Notes: a model not told the origin generated them from the letters alone. 64,000 nt of DNA from Paraphotobacterium marinum (GCF_002216855.1 NZ_CP022355.1:620001-684000), one strand, 5' to 3'; shown: positions 45,818 through 56,688, counted from the first letter of the stretch. A program made the numbers and translations.

Positions 45818-47962
45818 ATGCAATCAGTAAATAATGTACTTAATAACTTAAATGAAAAGCAAAAAGAGGCAGTTACATGTTCAAAAGGAAATTACTTAAT
45901 CCTTGCTGGCGCAGGGAGTGGAAAAACTAAGGTTCTAGTACATAGAATTTCATGGTTAATAAAAATCAACTTGTTAAATCTTCTTCAGTTATGGCAGTGA
46001 CTTTTACTAATAAGGCTTCAAATGAACTTAATATAAGAGTTGGAAGTTTACTCTCTGAATCTAGATTAAATATATTTAGTGGTACTTTCCATGGACTTTG
46101 TCACCGTTTATTAAGAATTCATGCTAAAGAAGCTTGTTTAGATCCAAATTTTCAGATTATTGATGCTGATGATCAATTAAGGCTGTTAAAAAAAGTCATT
46201 AAAGGTATGAATTTAGATGAGAAAAAATGGAGTGCAAAGGAGGCTGCATGGTTTATCAATGGCCAAAAAGATGATGGTATTAGGCCAGGTCAAACGAATA
46301 TAGATTTATCCTATTATGATTCAAAGTGGATGGATATTTATAAAGAATATCAAAATGTTTGTGAACGCTCTAGTCTTGTTGATTTTTCTGAGTTATTACT
46401 TCGAACATATGAGTTATTAGAAAAAAATGAAATGCTTAAAGAGCACTACCAAAGAAGATTCGAGTATATTTTTGTGGATGAGTTCCAAGATACGAGTAAA
46501 TTACAATATAAATGGTTAAAGTCATTTTATAGTGGTCGTAATAGCGTCATGATCGTTGGTGACGATGACCAATCGATATATGGGTGGCGTGGAGCCAATA
46601 TAGATAATATAAATATGTTTCTTAAAGATTTTTATGAAGTAGAAACTATTAAACTAGAACAAAATTATCGTTCAACAACTCATATTTTAAATGCTGCTAA
46701 TAGTTTAATTAAGAATAATAACAAACGTCTTGGAAAAAACTTATGGACCGAAATGGATGATGGTGAGAAGATTTCCATCTATTCGGCGATTAATGATATT
46801 GACGAAGCAATTTTTGTTGTTGAGAAAATACAGTATTATATGAGCCTTAATATCAGGCCTAAAGATATAGCTATTTTATATAGAAGTAATATGCAATCAA
46901 GATTATTTGAAGATCAACTTTCTCAAGTTAAAATCCCTTATTATATTTATGGTGGAACAAGATTTTTGATAGAATGGAAATAAAGGATTGTATTGCATAT
47001 TTAAGGATATTACAGAATAAAGATGATGATGCTTCAATTGAGCGAGTTCTTAATCGTCCGACAAGGGGGATTGGATTGAAGACAATTGAAAGTATAAGAC
47101 TTGCTTCCCAAGCAAACAAAACTTCAATGTGGTCAACTATGATCGAATTTTGGATAATTCTGAAATATCATCACGAACTAAAGGAGTGATTGAAAGGTTT
47201 TTACAGTTAATCGTTGCCATGTCGAAAGAAGCAAGCTCTCTCTCACTTACTAATAAACTGAAACTTATAATTCAAAATACTGGCTTAAAAAATATGTATT
47301 TATCAGATAAATCAGATAAATCCGGTATGAGAGTCGAGAATATAGAAGAATTAGTTAATGCAGCTAAGCAGTTCGAGGCATCGCATGAGAATGAAAGTAT
47401 GAATGTAACTAATGAATTTTTATCTTATGTATCCCTTGAAAGTGGGGAAGAAAAAACGAAGGCTTCAGATGATGCGATTCAAATGATGACTCTACATAGT
47501 TCAAAAGGTTTAGAGTTTAAAGTTGTTTTTTTAGTAGGTGTTGAAGAAGGTTTGTTTCCAAGTCCGCGAAGCCTCAATGAAAAATTACTTGAAGAAGAGC
47601 GTCGACTAGCCTACGTGGGAATAACAAGAGCGATGGATAAACTATTTTTATCTCATGCAGAATCTAGACGTATATATGGTAAAGAACAATATCATTTGCC
47701 TTCAAGGTTTATTGATGAAATTCCAGAGCATTGTATAGAAAATAGAGTGAATAACATAGATTCTTCAAATAATCTCGTTATTGATGTCGACCATCAAACA
47801 AAAAAATTTATGATTGGTGATAGAATAGAGCATCCTAAATTTGGCAAAGGCTATGTTCTTAACTTACAAGGTAATGATGATTTAGAAAAAATAGAGATTA
47901 ACTTTGATTTCCTCGGTAGAAAATGGTTAATTTTAAGTTTGTGCAACATAAAAAAAATATAA
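45818..47962 (+). pseudogene. uvrD: DNA helicase II (UvrD), broken by three one-base losses
   Basis: UvrD is a superfamily 1 helicase for nucleotide excision and mismatch repair. All motifs remain: [12 protein letters not shown], Ia [71 protein letters not shown]. The reading frame shifts at three sites: the A5 run 45961-45965, the T5 run 46963-46967 and the T4 run 47148-47151. One added base at each gives a continuous 715-residue protein, for example RFFDRMEIKDCIAYLRI and MIEFLDNSEISSRTKG at the last two joints. As written it makes only a 60-residue N-terminal piece. No LexA box is seen upstream. Confidence 0.9.
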
Positions 47963-48154
47963 CTTTTTCCACAATTGCAGATCTATTCCGGATCAATGAT
48001 CAGCTGGCTGTGTTTTTTTTAAGTAATTGAATTTTAATGTAATTAACATAAAAGATCTTTTTTTTTGGATTTCCGATTAAATTTTTGGCTTACTATTAAC
48101 AAAGTTATCCACATGATTTAAGTTGAATTAAGAAAAATTTTATAAGAGTTTAAT
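47963..48154. promoter_or_regulatory. uvrD-polA gap with DnaA boxes and GATC cluster
   Basis: This 192-base gap holds TTTTCCACA (47965-47973) and a perfect DnaA box TTATCCACA (48105-48113) in the same orientation, plus four GATC sites within about 75 bases (from 47980 to 48057) and two long T runs. No gene or obvious RNA is present. It could be a DnaA-titration or regulatory site for polA; an origin function is possible but unsupported. Confidence 0.45.
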
Positions 48155-50864
48155 ATGATAGAAAATAAATTAATTTTAGTAGACGGTTCATCTTATTTAT
48201 ATAGGGCATATCATGCTTACCCTAACTTTAGAAATAGTAAAGACTTTCCTACGGGGGCTATTTATGGCGTATTAAATATGTTAAAAAGTTTAATTAAACA
48301 ATTTCCAAGTTATAAACTTATTGTGGTTTTTGATGCAAAAGGTAAAACTTTCAGAGACGATCTTTATCCTAGCTATAAAGCTAATAGAGAAAAAATGCCT
48401 TCAGACTTGAGTGTACAAATTCCTTTATTATTTGAAATTATAGAATTACAGAATATTGATTTAATATCCGTGAGTGGCGTAGAAGCAGATGATGTGATTG
48501 GAACTCTAGCTGTAAAAGCGGAGAAATTGGGTTATGAAGTAGTAATTAGCACCGGCGATAAAGATCTTGCACAGCTTGTGACTAATAAAGTCACTCTAAT
48601 TAATACCATGACAAATGAAACATTAAATATCGAAGGTGTTAAGGCTAAATATGGTTTTGGACCTAATTTAATTATTGATTATTTGGCATTAATGGGTGAT
48701 AGTTCAGATAATATTCCTGGAGTTCAAGGAGTTGGTGAAAAAACCGCTAAAAGCCTGCTAGCTGGAATTGGATCACTTGAAGATATATATAATAATCTTG
48801 AAAAGATAAAAGACTTAAACTTCAGAGGTTCTAAAACTTTAGCAAAAAAACTTGAACAAGAAAGAGATATGGCTCTATTATCGTATGAATTAGCAACTAT
48901 AAAAATTGATGTTGAATTTGATGATAGCAATGTTTTTAACGCCAAAAGTCAAAAAAAGTCAAATAACCAAAAACAATTAAACGCTATTTATGAAGAGTTA
49001 AATTTTAAAAAATGGCTAGAAAATGAAGCTTCTTTCAATGAAACTACAATAGTCAAAAAAATTATAAATCTATAAATGATAATGAAGCATTTTCAAAGTT
49101 TTTAATTACAATCAGCGAATCTGATTTTTTTGCATTTGACACTGAAACGGATAGTTTAGATCCTTTTCAAGCAAATTTAGTGGGTATATCTTTTCTTTAG
49201 AAGACAACACGGGATATTACATTCCCTTGCAACATAATTTAATTGAAAATATTCAACTAGATCTTAATTATGTTTTGACTAATTTAAAAGGATTATTGGA
49301 ATCACAGGATCATTGCATTATCGGACAAAATATAAAATATGATCGAAACGTTTTATTAAAATATGGAATTAACCTTTCTTCTAATATTAAGGATACAATG
49401 ATCTTATCTCATGTTTTGGATAGTGTTTCTCGGAGACATAGTTTAGATTCCTTAGCACAAGAATATTTTAATTACAAAATGACTTCATATGAAGAAATTA
49501 CAGGTAAGGGGAAAAATAAAATTAGTTTCGATCAGGTAGATATTGAAACTGCTACGAAATATGCATCAGAAGACGCGGATTTGACCTACCAGCTTTATTT
49601 TAAAATGTTAACAGAACTTGATAAAGACTCTGATTCATATAAATTATACGAGGAAATTGAGCTACCACTTATCAATGTTTTATCAAGAATGGAATATACA
49701 GGAGTTTTAATTGATTCACAGCTTTTGTTAGAGCAATCAAAGCAAATCCAGAAAGAGTTAGATGGTATAACACATAAAATTTTTGAGATTTCCCAAGAAA
49801 AATTCAACATTAATTCAACTAAGCAGCTCCAACGTATATTATTTGAAAAACTAGAACTTCCTATCATCAAAAAAACACCTACCGGAGCTGCGTCAACTAA
49901 TGAAGAGGTTTTACAACAACTAGCTCTTGATTTTCCTTTGCCTAGATTAATATTAGAGTACAGAACTCTGTTCAAATTGAAAAGTACATATTTAGATAAA
50001 TTACCTAAAATGGTCAATATAAAATCTGGTAGAATTCATACTTCTTATAATCAAATAGGAACAATTACGGGAAGGTTGAGTTCGAGTGATCCTAATTTAC
50101 AGAATATACCTGTAAAAGGACAGAGAGGAAAAGATATTCGTAAAGCGTTTATTGCTGAAAAAGGAAACAAAATAGTTTCTATTGATTATTCGCAAATTGA
50201 ATTAAGAATAATGGCACATCTTTCAGGTGATGAGTATCTAATGGATGCATTCCGCTCCGGTAAAGATATTCATAGCGCAACAGCAGCTGAAATATTTAAT
50301 ACTTCGATAGAATTAGTCGATTCAGATCAAAGAAGAAAAGCTAAAGCTATTAACTTTGGTTTAATTTATGGTATGAGTGCCTTTGGCTTATCTAAACAAT
50401 TAGATATTACAAGAGCCGAAGCTCAAAAATATATTGATCTTTATTTTGAAAAATACTCTGGAGTTTTAAATTACATGAACAAAATAAAGGAAGATGCTAA
50501 AAGTAATTTATATGTCAAAACGTTGATGGGAAGAAAATTAAACATACCAGATATTACATCCAAAAATATGATGAAATTTAAAGCTGCAGAGAGAATGGCC
50601 ATAAATGCACCAATGCAAGGAACTGCTGCTGATATTATAAAATTAGCAATGTTAAATATTGAACAGTATATCCAAAAAAACGATTTGTCATCAAATGTTA
50701 AAATGATTATGCAAGTTCATGATGAATTAATTTTTGAAATCAATACTGATATGGTAAATGAAGTATCATATCACCTTAAAAGTTTGATGGAAACAGCAGT
50801 AAAGCTTGATGTTCCTCTAATTGCAGATATGGGAATTGGCTTTAATTGGGGAGAGGCTCATTGA
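48155..50864 (+). pseudogene. polA: DNA polymerase I, broken by two one-base losses
   Basis: Repair and Okazaki-fragment polymerase. The first open part (to 49075) is the 5'-3' exonuclease domain, with LVDGSSYLYRAYHA, GVEADDVIGTLA and GDSSDNIPGVQGVGEKTA. The frame is lost at the A7 run 49055-49061 and again at the T4 run 49191-49194. With one base added at each, the proofreading domain appears (FAFDTETDSLD, GQNIKYDRNVL, YASEDADLTY) and runs into the polymerase (DYSQIELRIMAH, RRKAKAINFGLIYGMSAFG, MQVHDELIFEI), 903 residues in total. All catalytic residues are kept, so decay, if real, is recent. As written, separate exonuclease and polymerase fragments could be translated. The gene converges on engB. 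Confidence 0.9.
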
Positions 50865-51499
50865 TGCAGAGCTTCCTCCGATAGGTATTGATCATACCAA
50901 CTATTGAGTATATTAATTGACTCTTCTATGCCTTGTTTTTTCAAGACAGAAAAAGGGACTATGTTTATGGCTTTGTTTTTAGGAAGATCATTTTTAACTC
51001 TTAAAAGTTGATTTTTTTGAGCACCTCTTTTAAATTTATCTGCCTTGGTCAGCAAAATTAAAATATTTAAATTACTCTCTAATGACCAGTCAATTAATTG
51101 TTTATCAAGTGGTTTTAAGGGATGTCGAATGTCCATTAAAATCACAATACCTTTCATAGCTTTTCTTTGTTGCATATATTCACCAAGAGATTTTTGCCAC
51201 TCTTGCTTTACAGCTAATGGTACTTCTGCAAACCCATAGCCAGGCAAATCTATTAAACTTAAGTGGTTATTAACTTGAAATATATTTATTAATTGAGTTC
51301 TACCAGGGGTTTTACTGGATCTAGCTAAATTTTTTTGATCCGTGATTGCATTTAAAGCACTTGATTTACCAGCATTGGAACGTCCAGCGAAAGCGATTTC
51401 TAAACCTTCGTCAGTGGGCATATTGTAAATATTAGGTGCACTCAATAGAAATTTTGTTTGCCGAAAATCTAATTGATTAAATTTTGTTATTTTGGTCAT
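50858..51499 (-). CDS. engB: Ribosome biogenesis GTP-binding protein EngB (YihA)
   Basis: Essential TRAFAC GTPase for 50S subunit maturation, 213 residues. G1 AGRSNAGKSSALNA near 36-49, G2/G3 KTPGRTQLINIFQ and LIDLPGYGFAEVP, G4 LLTKADKFKRGAQ near 148 and G5 FSVLKKQGIEE. It converges on polA with a 7-base overlap; the spf (Spot 42) RNA gene that lies between them in enterobacteria is absent. Confidence 0.95.
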   Translation of the reverse strand: MTKITKFNQLDFRQTKFLLSAPNIYNMPTDEGLEIAFAGRSNAGKSSALNAITDQKNLARSSKTPGRTQLINIFQVNNHLSLIDLPGYGFAEVPLAVKQEWQKSLGEYMQQRKAMKGIVILMDIRHPLKPLDKQLIDWSLESNLNILILLTKADKFKRGAQKNQLLRVKNDLPKNKAINIVPFSVLKKQGIEESINILNSWYDQYLSEEALHQ

Positions 51500-51576
51500 G
51501 AGTTTTTATTAAAATTTACATTATCTTAAAGTTAGTACCATATTACATATTATAAGAATATAATAAATGGTTCTAT

Positions 51577-52191
51577 ATGAAAATAATATTATTACTGTCT
51601 TTATTTATTAGTTCAAGTTGTTTTTCAATTTCTAATATTGAAAAGGGAGAAAAATTAGCTCAACAGTGTGTGGCCTGTCACGGTCTAAAGGGCAATAAAA
51701 TTATTGCTAATAATCCTGTTTTAGCAGGACAACATTATAAATACTTATTCAAACAATTAACAGAATTTAAGTTAGCAACTTCATCTCAAGGAAAGGAGGG
51801 TAGATCTAATCCAATCATGCAAGGAATTGTTCAAAATTTATCAACTCAAGATATGAAGGACTTATCCATGTATTTTTCTAAACAAAAAAAAATAACGGGT
51901 TTTGCTTCAAAGGAAGCTATCATTATAGCTGATAGTTTGTATAAAGGTGGTGATAAAACAAGAGGTATTGTTGCTTGCTTAGCATGTCATGGTCCAAGAG
52001 GAAATGGAACAAGTTTAACAGGGTTTCCAAGAATATCAGGTCAAAATATTGAATATACAAAACAACAATTATTATCTTTTAAATATGATAAAAGAAAAAA
52101 TGATATGAATGGTATGATGAGAACAACAGTTAAAAACTTAACTGATGAAGAAATTTCAGCTTTAGCATCTTATTTGAATGGATTGTATTAA
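51577..52191 (+). CDS. Diheme cytochrome c4
   Basis: Periplasmic electron carrier of 204 residues with a signal peptide (MKIILLLSLFISSSCFS). Two CxxCH heme sites are present, CVACHG near residue 32 and CLACHG near 131, each in a similar domain ending in a methionine ligand region (NPIMQGIVQNLS and NGMMRTTVKNLT). Cytochrome c4 carries electrons to terminal oxidases. Next to engB, as in vibrios and relatives. Confidence 0.93.
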   Translation: MKIILLLSLFISSSCFSISNIEKGEKLAQQCVACHGLKGNKIIANNPVLAGQHYKYLFKQLTEFKLATSSQGKEGRSNPIMQGIVQNLSTQDMKDLSMYFSKQKKITGFASKEAIIIADSLYKGGDKTRGIVACLACHGPRGNGTSLTGFPRISGQNIEYTKQQLLSFKYDKRKNDMNGMMRTTVKNLTDEEISALASYLNGLY

Positions 52192-52247
52192 GTTTTATAT
52201 TTAGGTTATAATTAATTGATATTTAAATAATCAAAATAAAGAAGTAT

Positions 52248-52667
52248 ATGACTAGAAGAAAAAAATCAAAAACGGGTGGTTTTCAAGAAGTCGTGGTTAT
52301 GAAAAATAGAAATCGATTAGACTACGAGGGCCGTTTACGTAAAAAAGAAAATAAGAAAAAAGGGTTACGTCCAGGAAATAGAAATTCGCAAGAAAACATT
52401 ACCAACAGTGATTTTAGGTTAAAAAAAGATCCCAGATTAGGAAGTAAAAAACCAATTTTATTGAACTTAAATGAGTCAAAAATTGATAGCCTTGATTATG
52501 ATAAAGTTGAGAATGAACTGAAACAAATTGAAAATGATAATAAATTAAATATTTTATTAGATCGAATTGATAACGGAGAGAAGCTTGGAGAAGGTTTAAC
52601 AGATTATGTTAATGAAAAGTTAAACCGTGCAGATGAATTGATTAAAATCTTAGAAGAAAATAAGTGA
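52248..52667 (+). CDS. yihI: Der GTPase-activating protein YihI
   Basis: Highly basic, then acidic protein of 139 residues that stimulates GTP hydrolysis by the ribosome-assembly GTPase Der. The N-terminal half is lysine/arginine rich (RRKKSKTGG, RLRKKENKKKGLRPGNRNS) and the C-terminal half is acidic with LLDRIDNGEKLGEGLTDYVN, a conserved YihI element. It is adjacent to cytochrome c4 and converges on glnG. Confidence 0.88.
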   Translation: MTRRKKSKTGGFQEVVVMKNRNRLDYEGRLRKKENKKKGLRPGNRNSQENITNSDFRLKKDPRLGSKKPILLNLNESKIDSLDYDKVENELKQIENDNKLNILLDRIDNGEKLGEGLTDYVNEKLNRADELIKILEENK

Positions 52668-52670
52668 TTT

Positions 52671-54095
52671 TTATTTAATTTTTAACTCTTTGATTTTCCT
52701 AGTAAGGGTGTTTCTACCCATCCCAAGTAAATTTGCAGCATTGATTTTATGGCCATTTGAATGCTTTAGGGCTGAATCGATTAAAACTTTTTCTAATTGA
52801 TTAATATATTTACTGTAGATATTTTTGTTGCCTTCATCAAGGTGTTTTTTAATTGAAGTATAAAGTGATTCTTGCCAATTACTTGAAGCTTTATCAGTAA
52901 TATTTGTATTATCAACATTATAAAATAAATCTGTTGGTAAATCTTCAACTTCAATTTGATCTCCAGATGTCATAACAATTAACCACCGACAAACATTTTC
53001 AAGTTGTCTAACATTTCCTTTCCAATTGACTGTTTGTAGTTTCAATAATGCTTTTTTTGTAAATTGTTTATTGGGCAAAGATAATTCTTTTGAAATCTTT
53101 TCAAGAAAGTAATTACATAGTAGAGGAATATCATCAATTCTTTCATTGAGAGATGGAAGATTAATTCTAATGACATTCAGTCGATGGAATAAATCCTCCC
53201 TAAAAAGGCCTTTTTTTATAAGATCCTCTAAATTTTGATGTGTTGCAGCAATTATTCTTACATCTACTTCAATTGTTTTTTTGCCTCCAATTTTATAGAA
53301 TTTTTTATCAGATAAAACTCTCAAAAGTCTAGTTTGAATATCTAATGGCATATCACCTATTTCATCAAGAAATAAAGTACCCATATGAGCTTGTTCAAAC
53401 CGACCAACTCGATCCGTAGTTGCTCCTGTGAAAGAGCCTTTTTCATGGCCAAAGAGTTCTGATTCTATTAACTCTTTTGGAATAGCTGCCATATTAAGAG
53501 CAATAAAATTAGAATTTGCTCTTGGACTATGTTTATGTATTGCTTTTGCGACCAATTCTTTACCAGTACCAGATTGTCCAGAAATTAATACAGAAATTGT
53601 TGTTTTGGATAACTTTCCAATTGCTTTAAAAACATTTTGAATTACGTGTGACTCCCCAATAATATCAGTTGTTAGGGAGGAAATTTTTTTTTCACTGTCT
53701 GAAGTGTTTGATAAGTTCACAGCTCTCTGTATTAGAAGGATAGCCTCATCAATATCAAAAGGCTTTGGAAGATAATCAAAGGCACCAAGTTTATAAGTGT
53801 TTACGGCTGTTTCTAAATCAGAATGAGCAGTCATTACTATAACAGGGATATTTACTGAAGAATTTTTTTTGATTGCTGTTAGTAATTCCAGTCCATTTAT
53901 ACCAGGCATCTTAATATCTGTGATGATAGCGTTGGGTTTTTCTTTAATAATTTCATCTAAAACCCTATGGCCACTTGGAAAAGTTCTACAGTTTAGCCCT
54001 GCTTCAGTGCATGTTTTCTCTAAAACCCATCTAATAGATTCGTCGTCATCTATAATCCAAACAGTTCCGTTCACATCAAACCTCTTTTTAATCAC
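52671..54095 (-). CDS. glnG: Nitrogen regulation response regulator NtrC (GlnG)
   Basis: Sigma-54 activator of 474 residues controlling nitrogen genes. The receiver domain has VWIIDDDESIRWVLE and the phospho-acceptor Asp in AIITDIKMPGINGLE near 57. The AAA+ domain has Walker A ISGQSGTGKELVAKAIH, the sigma-54 loop GSFTGATTDRVGRFEQA, Walker B GTLFLDEIGDMP and the arginine-finger region REDLFHRLNVIR. The Fis-type helix-turn-helix INAANLLGMGRNTLTRKIKE ends the protein. The loop reads GSFTGA, not the common GAFTGA. Last gene of glnA-glnL-glnG. Confidence 0.96.
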   Translation of the reverse strand: MIKKRFDVNGTVWIIDDDESIRWVLEKTCTEAGLNCRTFPSGHRVLDEIIKEKPNAIITDIKMPGINGLELLTAIKKNSSVNIPVIVMTAHSDLETAVNTYKLGAFDYLPKPFDIDEAILLIQRAVNLSNTSDSEKKISSLTTDIIGESHVIQNVFKAIGKLSKTTISVLISGQSGTGKELVAKAIHKHSPRANSNFIALNMAAIPKELIESELFGHEKGSFTGATTDRVGRFEQAHMGTLFLDEIGDMPLDIQTRLLRVLSDKKFYKIGGKKTIEVDVRIIAATHQNLEDLIKKGLFREDLFHRLNVIRINLPSLNERIDDIPLLCNYFLEKISKELSLPNKQFTKKALLKLQTVNWKGNVRQLENVCRWLIVMTSGDQIEVEDLPTDLFYNVDNTNITDKASSNWQESLYTSIKKHLDEGNKNIYSKYINQLEKVLIDSALKHSNGHKINAANLLGMGRNTLTRKIKELKIK

Positions 54096-54099
54096 ATGT

Positions 54100-55125
54100 T
54101 TAATAAATAGGTAAATAAATAGAAAAAGTTGTTATACCATGAGAACTTTTTGCTTCAATTTTACCCTTATGTTGAATAATTATATTATTAGCAATTGATA
54201 ATCCAAGCCCTGTACCTCCATCTCTTCTGGTAACCATAGGGTAAAATAAAGTACTTTTAATTTCATCAGGGATTCCTTCACCAAAGTCGATAACATCAAT
54301 TTGTATAGTTAGTTTATATTGTATATCCTGAACTATAAATTGGTGTAGAATTCTAGTTTTAATAATTACTTTACCAATATTTTTAGATGCATGACATGCA
54401 TTTGATAAAATATTAAAGAACACTTGCTGTATAGATTCTTTTTGTATTTTTAGGTTAGGTAAACTTGGATCATAGTCACGTTGAAATGTAATATTATTCT
54501 GTTCATCTAGTTCTAAAACCTGTAGAACTTTTTCTATAATGATATGGATGTTGATTACTTCATATGTCTCAACTTTTTGAGGACCCAAAAGCTTATCAAC
54601 AATAGATGTAAGCCTGTCTGATTGCTCAATAATCATTTGGATATATTCATCATTACTTGAATTGTTAAGTTTTTTTCGTAGTAATTGGGCAGCTCCTCTT
54701 AGACCAGCTAGGGGGTTTTTAATTTCATGAGCTATTCCTCGAATAATTTCCTTAGAAATATTAAATTGAGTTTGGTTTTCTATTTTACCCAAATCACGAT
54801 AAAAATCTTGAGGCCTAATTTCAAGAAGATATTGAGAGGAGTTAAAAGGATTAATAGTTAATTCTACAGTAATATTGTTCAAAAATGAGTGAAGTGAAAT
54901 ATCACTAATATGAATTATTTTGTTAAAGTTATTAGAAAGTTGTTGCGAGTCGAAGTTTATTGGAAATTGAGGGAAAAATTTAAAAATATTTTTCCCTTCA
55001 ATTTTTTTTTTATTAAGTCCAAATAGCTTGCTGCATGCATTATTAGTAAAACTAATATTTAATTGAGCATCTAAGACAGCAATGGCAGTTGTTATATTGT
55101 TTAATATCGCACTATCAAGACTCAT
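54100..55125 (-). CDS. glnL: Nitrogen regulation sensor kinase NtrB (GlnL)
   Basis: Cytoplasmic histidine kinase and phosphatase for NtrC, 341 residues. A PAS domain (residues 1-110, with FTNNACSKLFGLNKKKIEG) precedes the H box IIRGIAHEIKNPLAGLRGAA, with the phospho-His near 135. N box LSNACHAS and G boxes DFGEGIP and GGTGLGLSIAN follow. It lies 4 bases upstream of glnG and 23 bases downstream of glnA. Confidence 0.95.
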   Translation of the reverse strand: MSLDSAILNNITTAIAVLDAQLNISFTNNACSKLFGLNKKKIEGKNIFKFFPQFPINFDSQQLSNNFNKIIHISDISLHSFLNNITVELTINPFNSSQYLLEIRPQDFYRDLGKIENQTQFNISKEIIRGIAHEIKNPLAGLRGAAQLLRKKLNNSSNDEYIQMIIEQSDRLTSIVDKLLGPQKVETYEVINIHIIIEKVLQVLELDEQNNITFQRDYDPSLPNLKIQKESIQQVFFNILSNACHASKNIGKVIIKTRILHQFIVQDIQYKLTIQIDVIDFGEGIPDEIKSTLFYPMVTRRDGGTGLGLSIANNIIIQHKGKIEAKSSHGITTFSIYLPIY

Positions 55126-55148
55126 GTTGTGTTTGTATTATTATTTTT

Positions 55149-56558
55149 TTAAACAGAATAGTACATTTCGAACTCAACTGGATGAGTCGTCATGTTCAAG
55201 TGCTCAACATCTTGATATTTTAAGTCAATATAAGAGTCAATAAAATCATCAGAAAATACATTACCTTTAGTCAAAAATTCTCTGTCTTTGTCTAATGCAG
55301 CCAATGCCTCTTCTAAAGAAGTTGCAACCTGTGGTATTCCAGATGCTTCTTCAGGTGGTAAATCATAAAGATCCTTATCCATCGCATCACCAGGATGTAT
55401 TTTGTTTTGAATTCCATCAAGACCAGCCATTAACATAGCTGCAAAACAAAGATATGGATTTGCAGTTGGATCACCAAAACGTACTTCAATTCTTCTAGCT
55501 TTAGGAGAAGGGACCACTGGAATTCTTATCGAAGCTGATCTGTTTCTTGCTGAATAAGCTAACATTACAGGAGCTTCGAAACCTGGGATGAGACGTTTAT
55601 ATGAATTAGTTGATGCATTGGCAAAGGCATTTATAGCTTTGGCATGTTTAATTATACCACCGATGTAGAATAGTGCAGTTTCAGATAAACCACCATATTG
55701 GTCGCCTGCAAAAATATTTTCACCATTTTTAGCCAAAGATTGATGTACGTGCATTCCTGAGCCATTGTCTCCAACAAGTGGTTTCGGCATAAATGTAGCA
55801 GTCTTTCCAAATGCATGAGCAACGTTATGAACTACATACTTATATATTTGAATTTCGTCAGCTTTGTTGGTTAATGTATTAAATTTAGTTGCAATTTCAT
55901 TTTGGCCACCAGTTGCTACTTCGTGATGATGAGCTTCAACCACTAATCCCATTTCTTCCATAATCAAGCTCATTGCTGAACGAATATCTTGTGATGAATC
56001 AACTGGAGGAACAGGGAAATAACCACCTTTAACTCCAGGTCGGTGTGCTTTATTTCCACCATCATAATCTTTATTAGAATTCCAAGCCGCTTCATATTCA
56101 TCAATACTGAAGGAACAACCTGACATGTCATTTTTGTATTTTACACTATCAAAAAGAAAAAACTCGGGCTCTGGTCCTAAAAAAACAGAATCTGCGATAC
56201 CTGTAGAAACCATATAATCTTCAGCATTTTTGGCTATTGATCTAGGGTCTCGCTCATAACCTTGCATTGTGGATGGTTCTAAAATATCACATCTAAGATT
56301 AAGAGTGGCCTCTTCTGTAAATGGATCTAACACGGCTGTTTCAGCATCTGGCATTAAAACCATATCTGATTCATTTATTCCTTTCCAACCAGCTATAGAT
56401 GAACCATCAAACATTTTACCTTCCTCAAAAAAATCGGAATCGATTTGATGAGAAGGAATAGATACATGTTGCTCTTTACCTTTTGTATCAGTGAATCTTA
56501 AATCAATAAACTTAACTTCATGATCTTTTATCATACTTAAAACATTTTCGACAGACAT
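55149..56558 (-). CDS. glnA: Glutamine synthetase, type I
   Basis: Dodecameric enzyme that adds ammonia to glutamate, 469 residues. Landmarks: [37 protein letters not shown] (beta-grasp), [12 protein letters not shown] (metal site), [17 protein letters not shown], and [17 protein letters not shown]. The adenylylation tyrosine is present in [11 protein letters not shown] near 398. An NtrC-like site lies about 130 bases upstream. First gene of the nitrogen operon, divergent from typA. Confidence 0.97.
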   Translation of the reverse strand: MSVENVLSMIKDHEVKFIDLRFTDTKGKEQHVSIPSHQIDSDFFEEGKMFDGSSIAGWKGINESDMVLMPDAETAVLDPFTEEATLNLRCDILEPSTMQGYERDPRSIAKNAEDYMVSTGIADSVFLGPEPEFFLFDSVKYKNDMSGCSFSIDEYEAAWNSNKDYDGGNKAHRPGVKGGYFPVPPVDSSQDIRSAMSLIMEEMGLVVEAHHHEVATGGQNEIATKFNTLTNKADEIQIYKYVVHNVAHAFGKTATFMPKPLVGDNGSGMHVHQSLAKNGENIFAGDQYGGLSETALFYIGGIIKHAKAINAFANASTNSYKRLIPGFEAPVMLAYSARNRSASIRIPVVPSPKARRIEVRFGDPTANPYLCFAAMLMAGLDGIQNKIHPGDAMDKDLYDLPPEEASGIPQVATSLEEALAALDKDREFLTKGNVFSDDFIDSYIDLKYQDVEHLNMTTHPVEFEMYYSV

Positions 56559-56688
56559 GATTTTATCTCTCCAGTAATAAACTAATTTTAATTATAAAAA
56601 GTACGTGATAAAACTCGCAATATGTAACTTGTCATTATTGAAGATTTTAATGCTCATTAGAACAAAAAATATACAATAACCTTTAATA

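Noticed and set aside
50840-50880. Spot 42 RNA gene between polA and engB
   Set aside because: The two genes overlap by 7 bases, so there is no room for it.
53400-53460. GSFTGA instead of GAFTGA in NtrC as a sign of lost sigma-54 contact
   Set aside because: Serine at this place is found in working sigma-54 activators; the remainder of the protein is intact.
56575-56660. Sigma-54 promoter for glnA
   Set aside because: The best candidate (TGACA...TTGC on the minus strand) has a spacing three bases too long and lacks the GG at -24.
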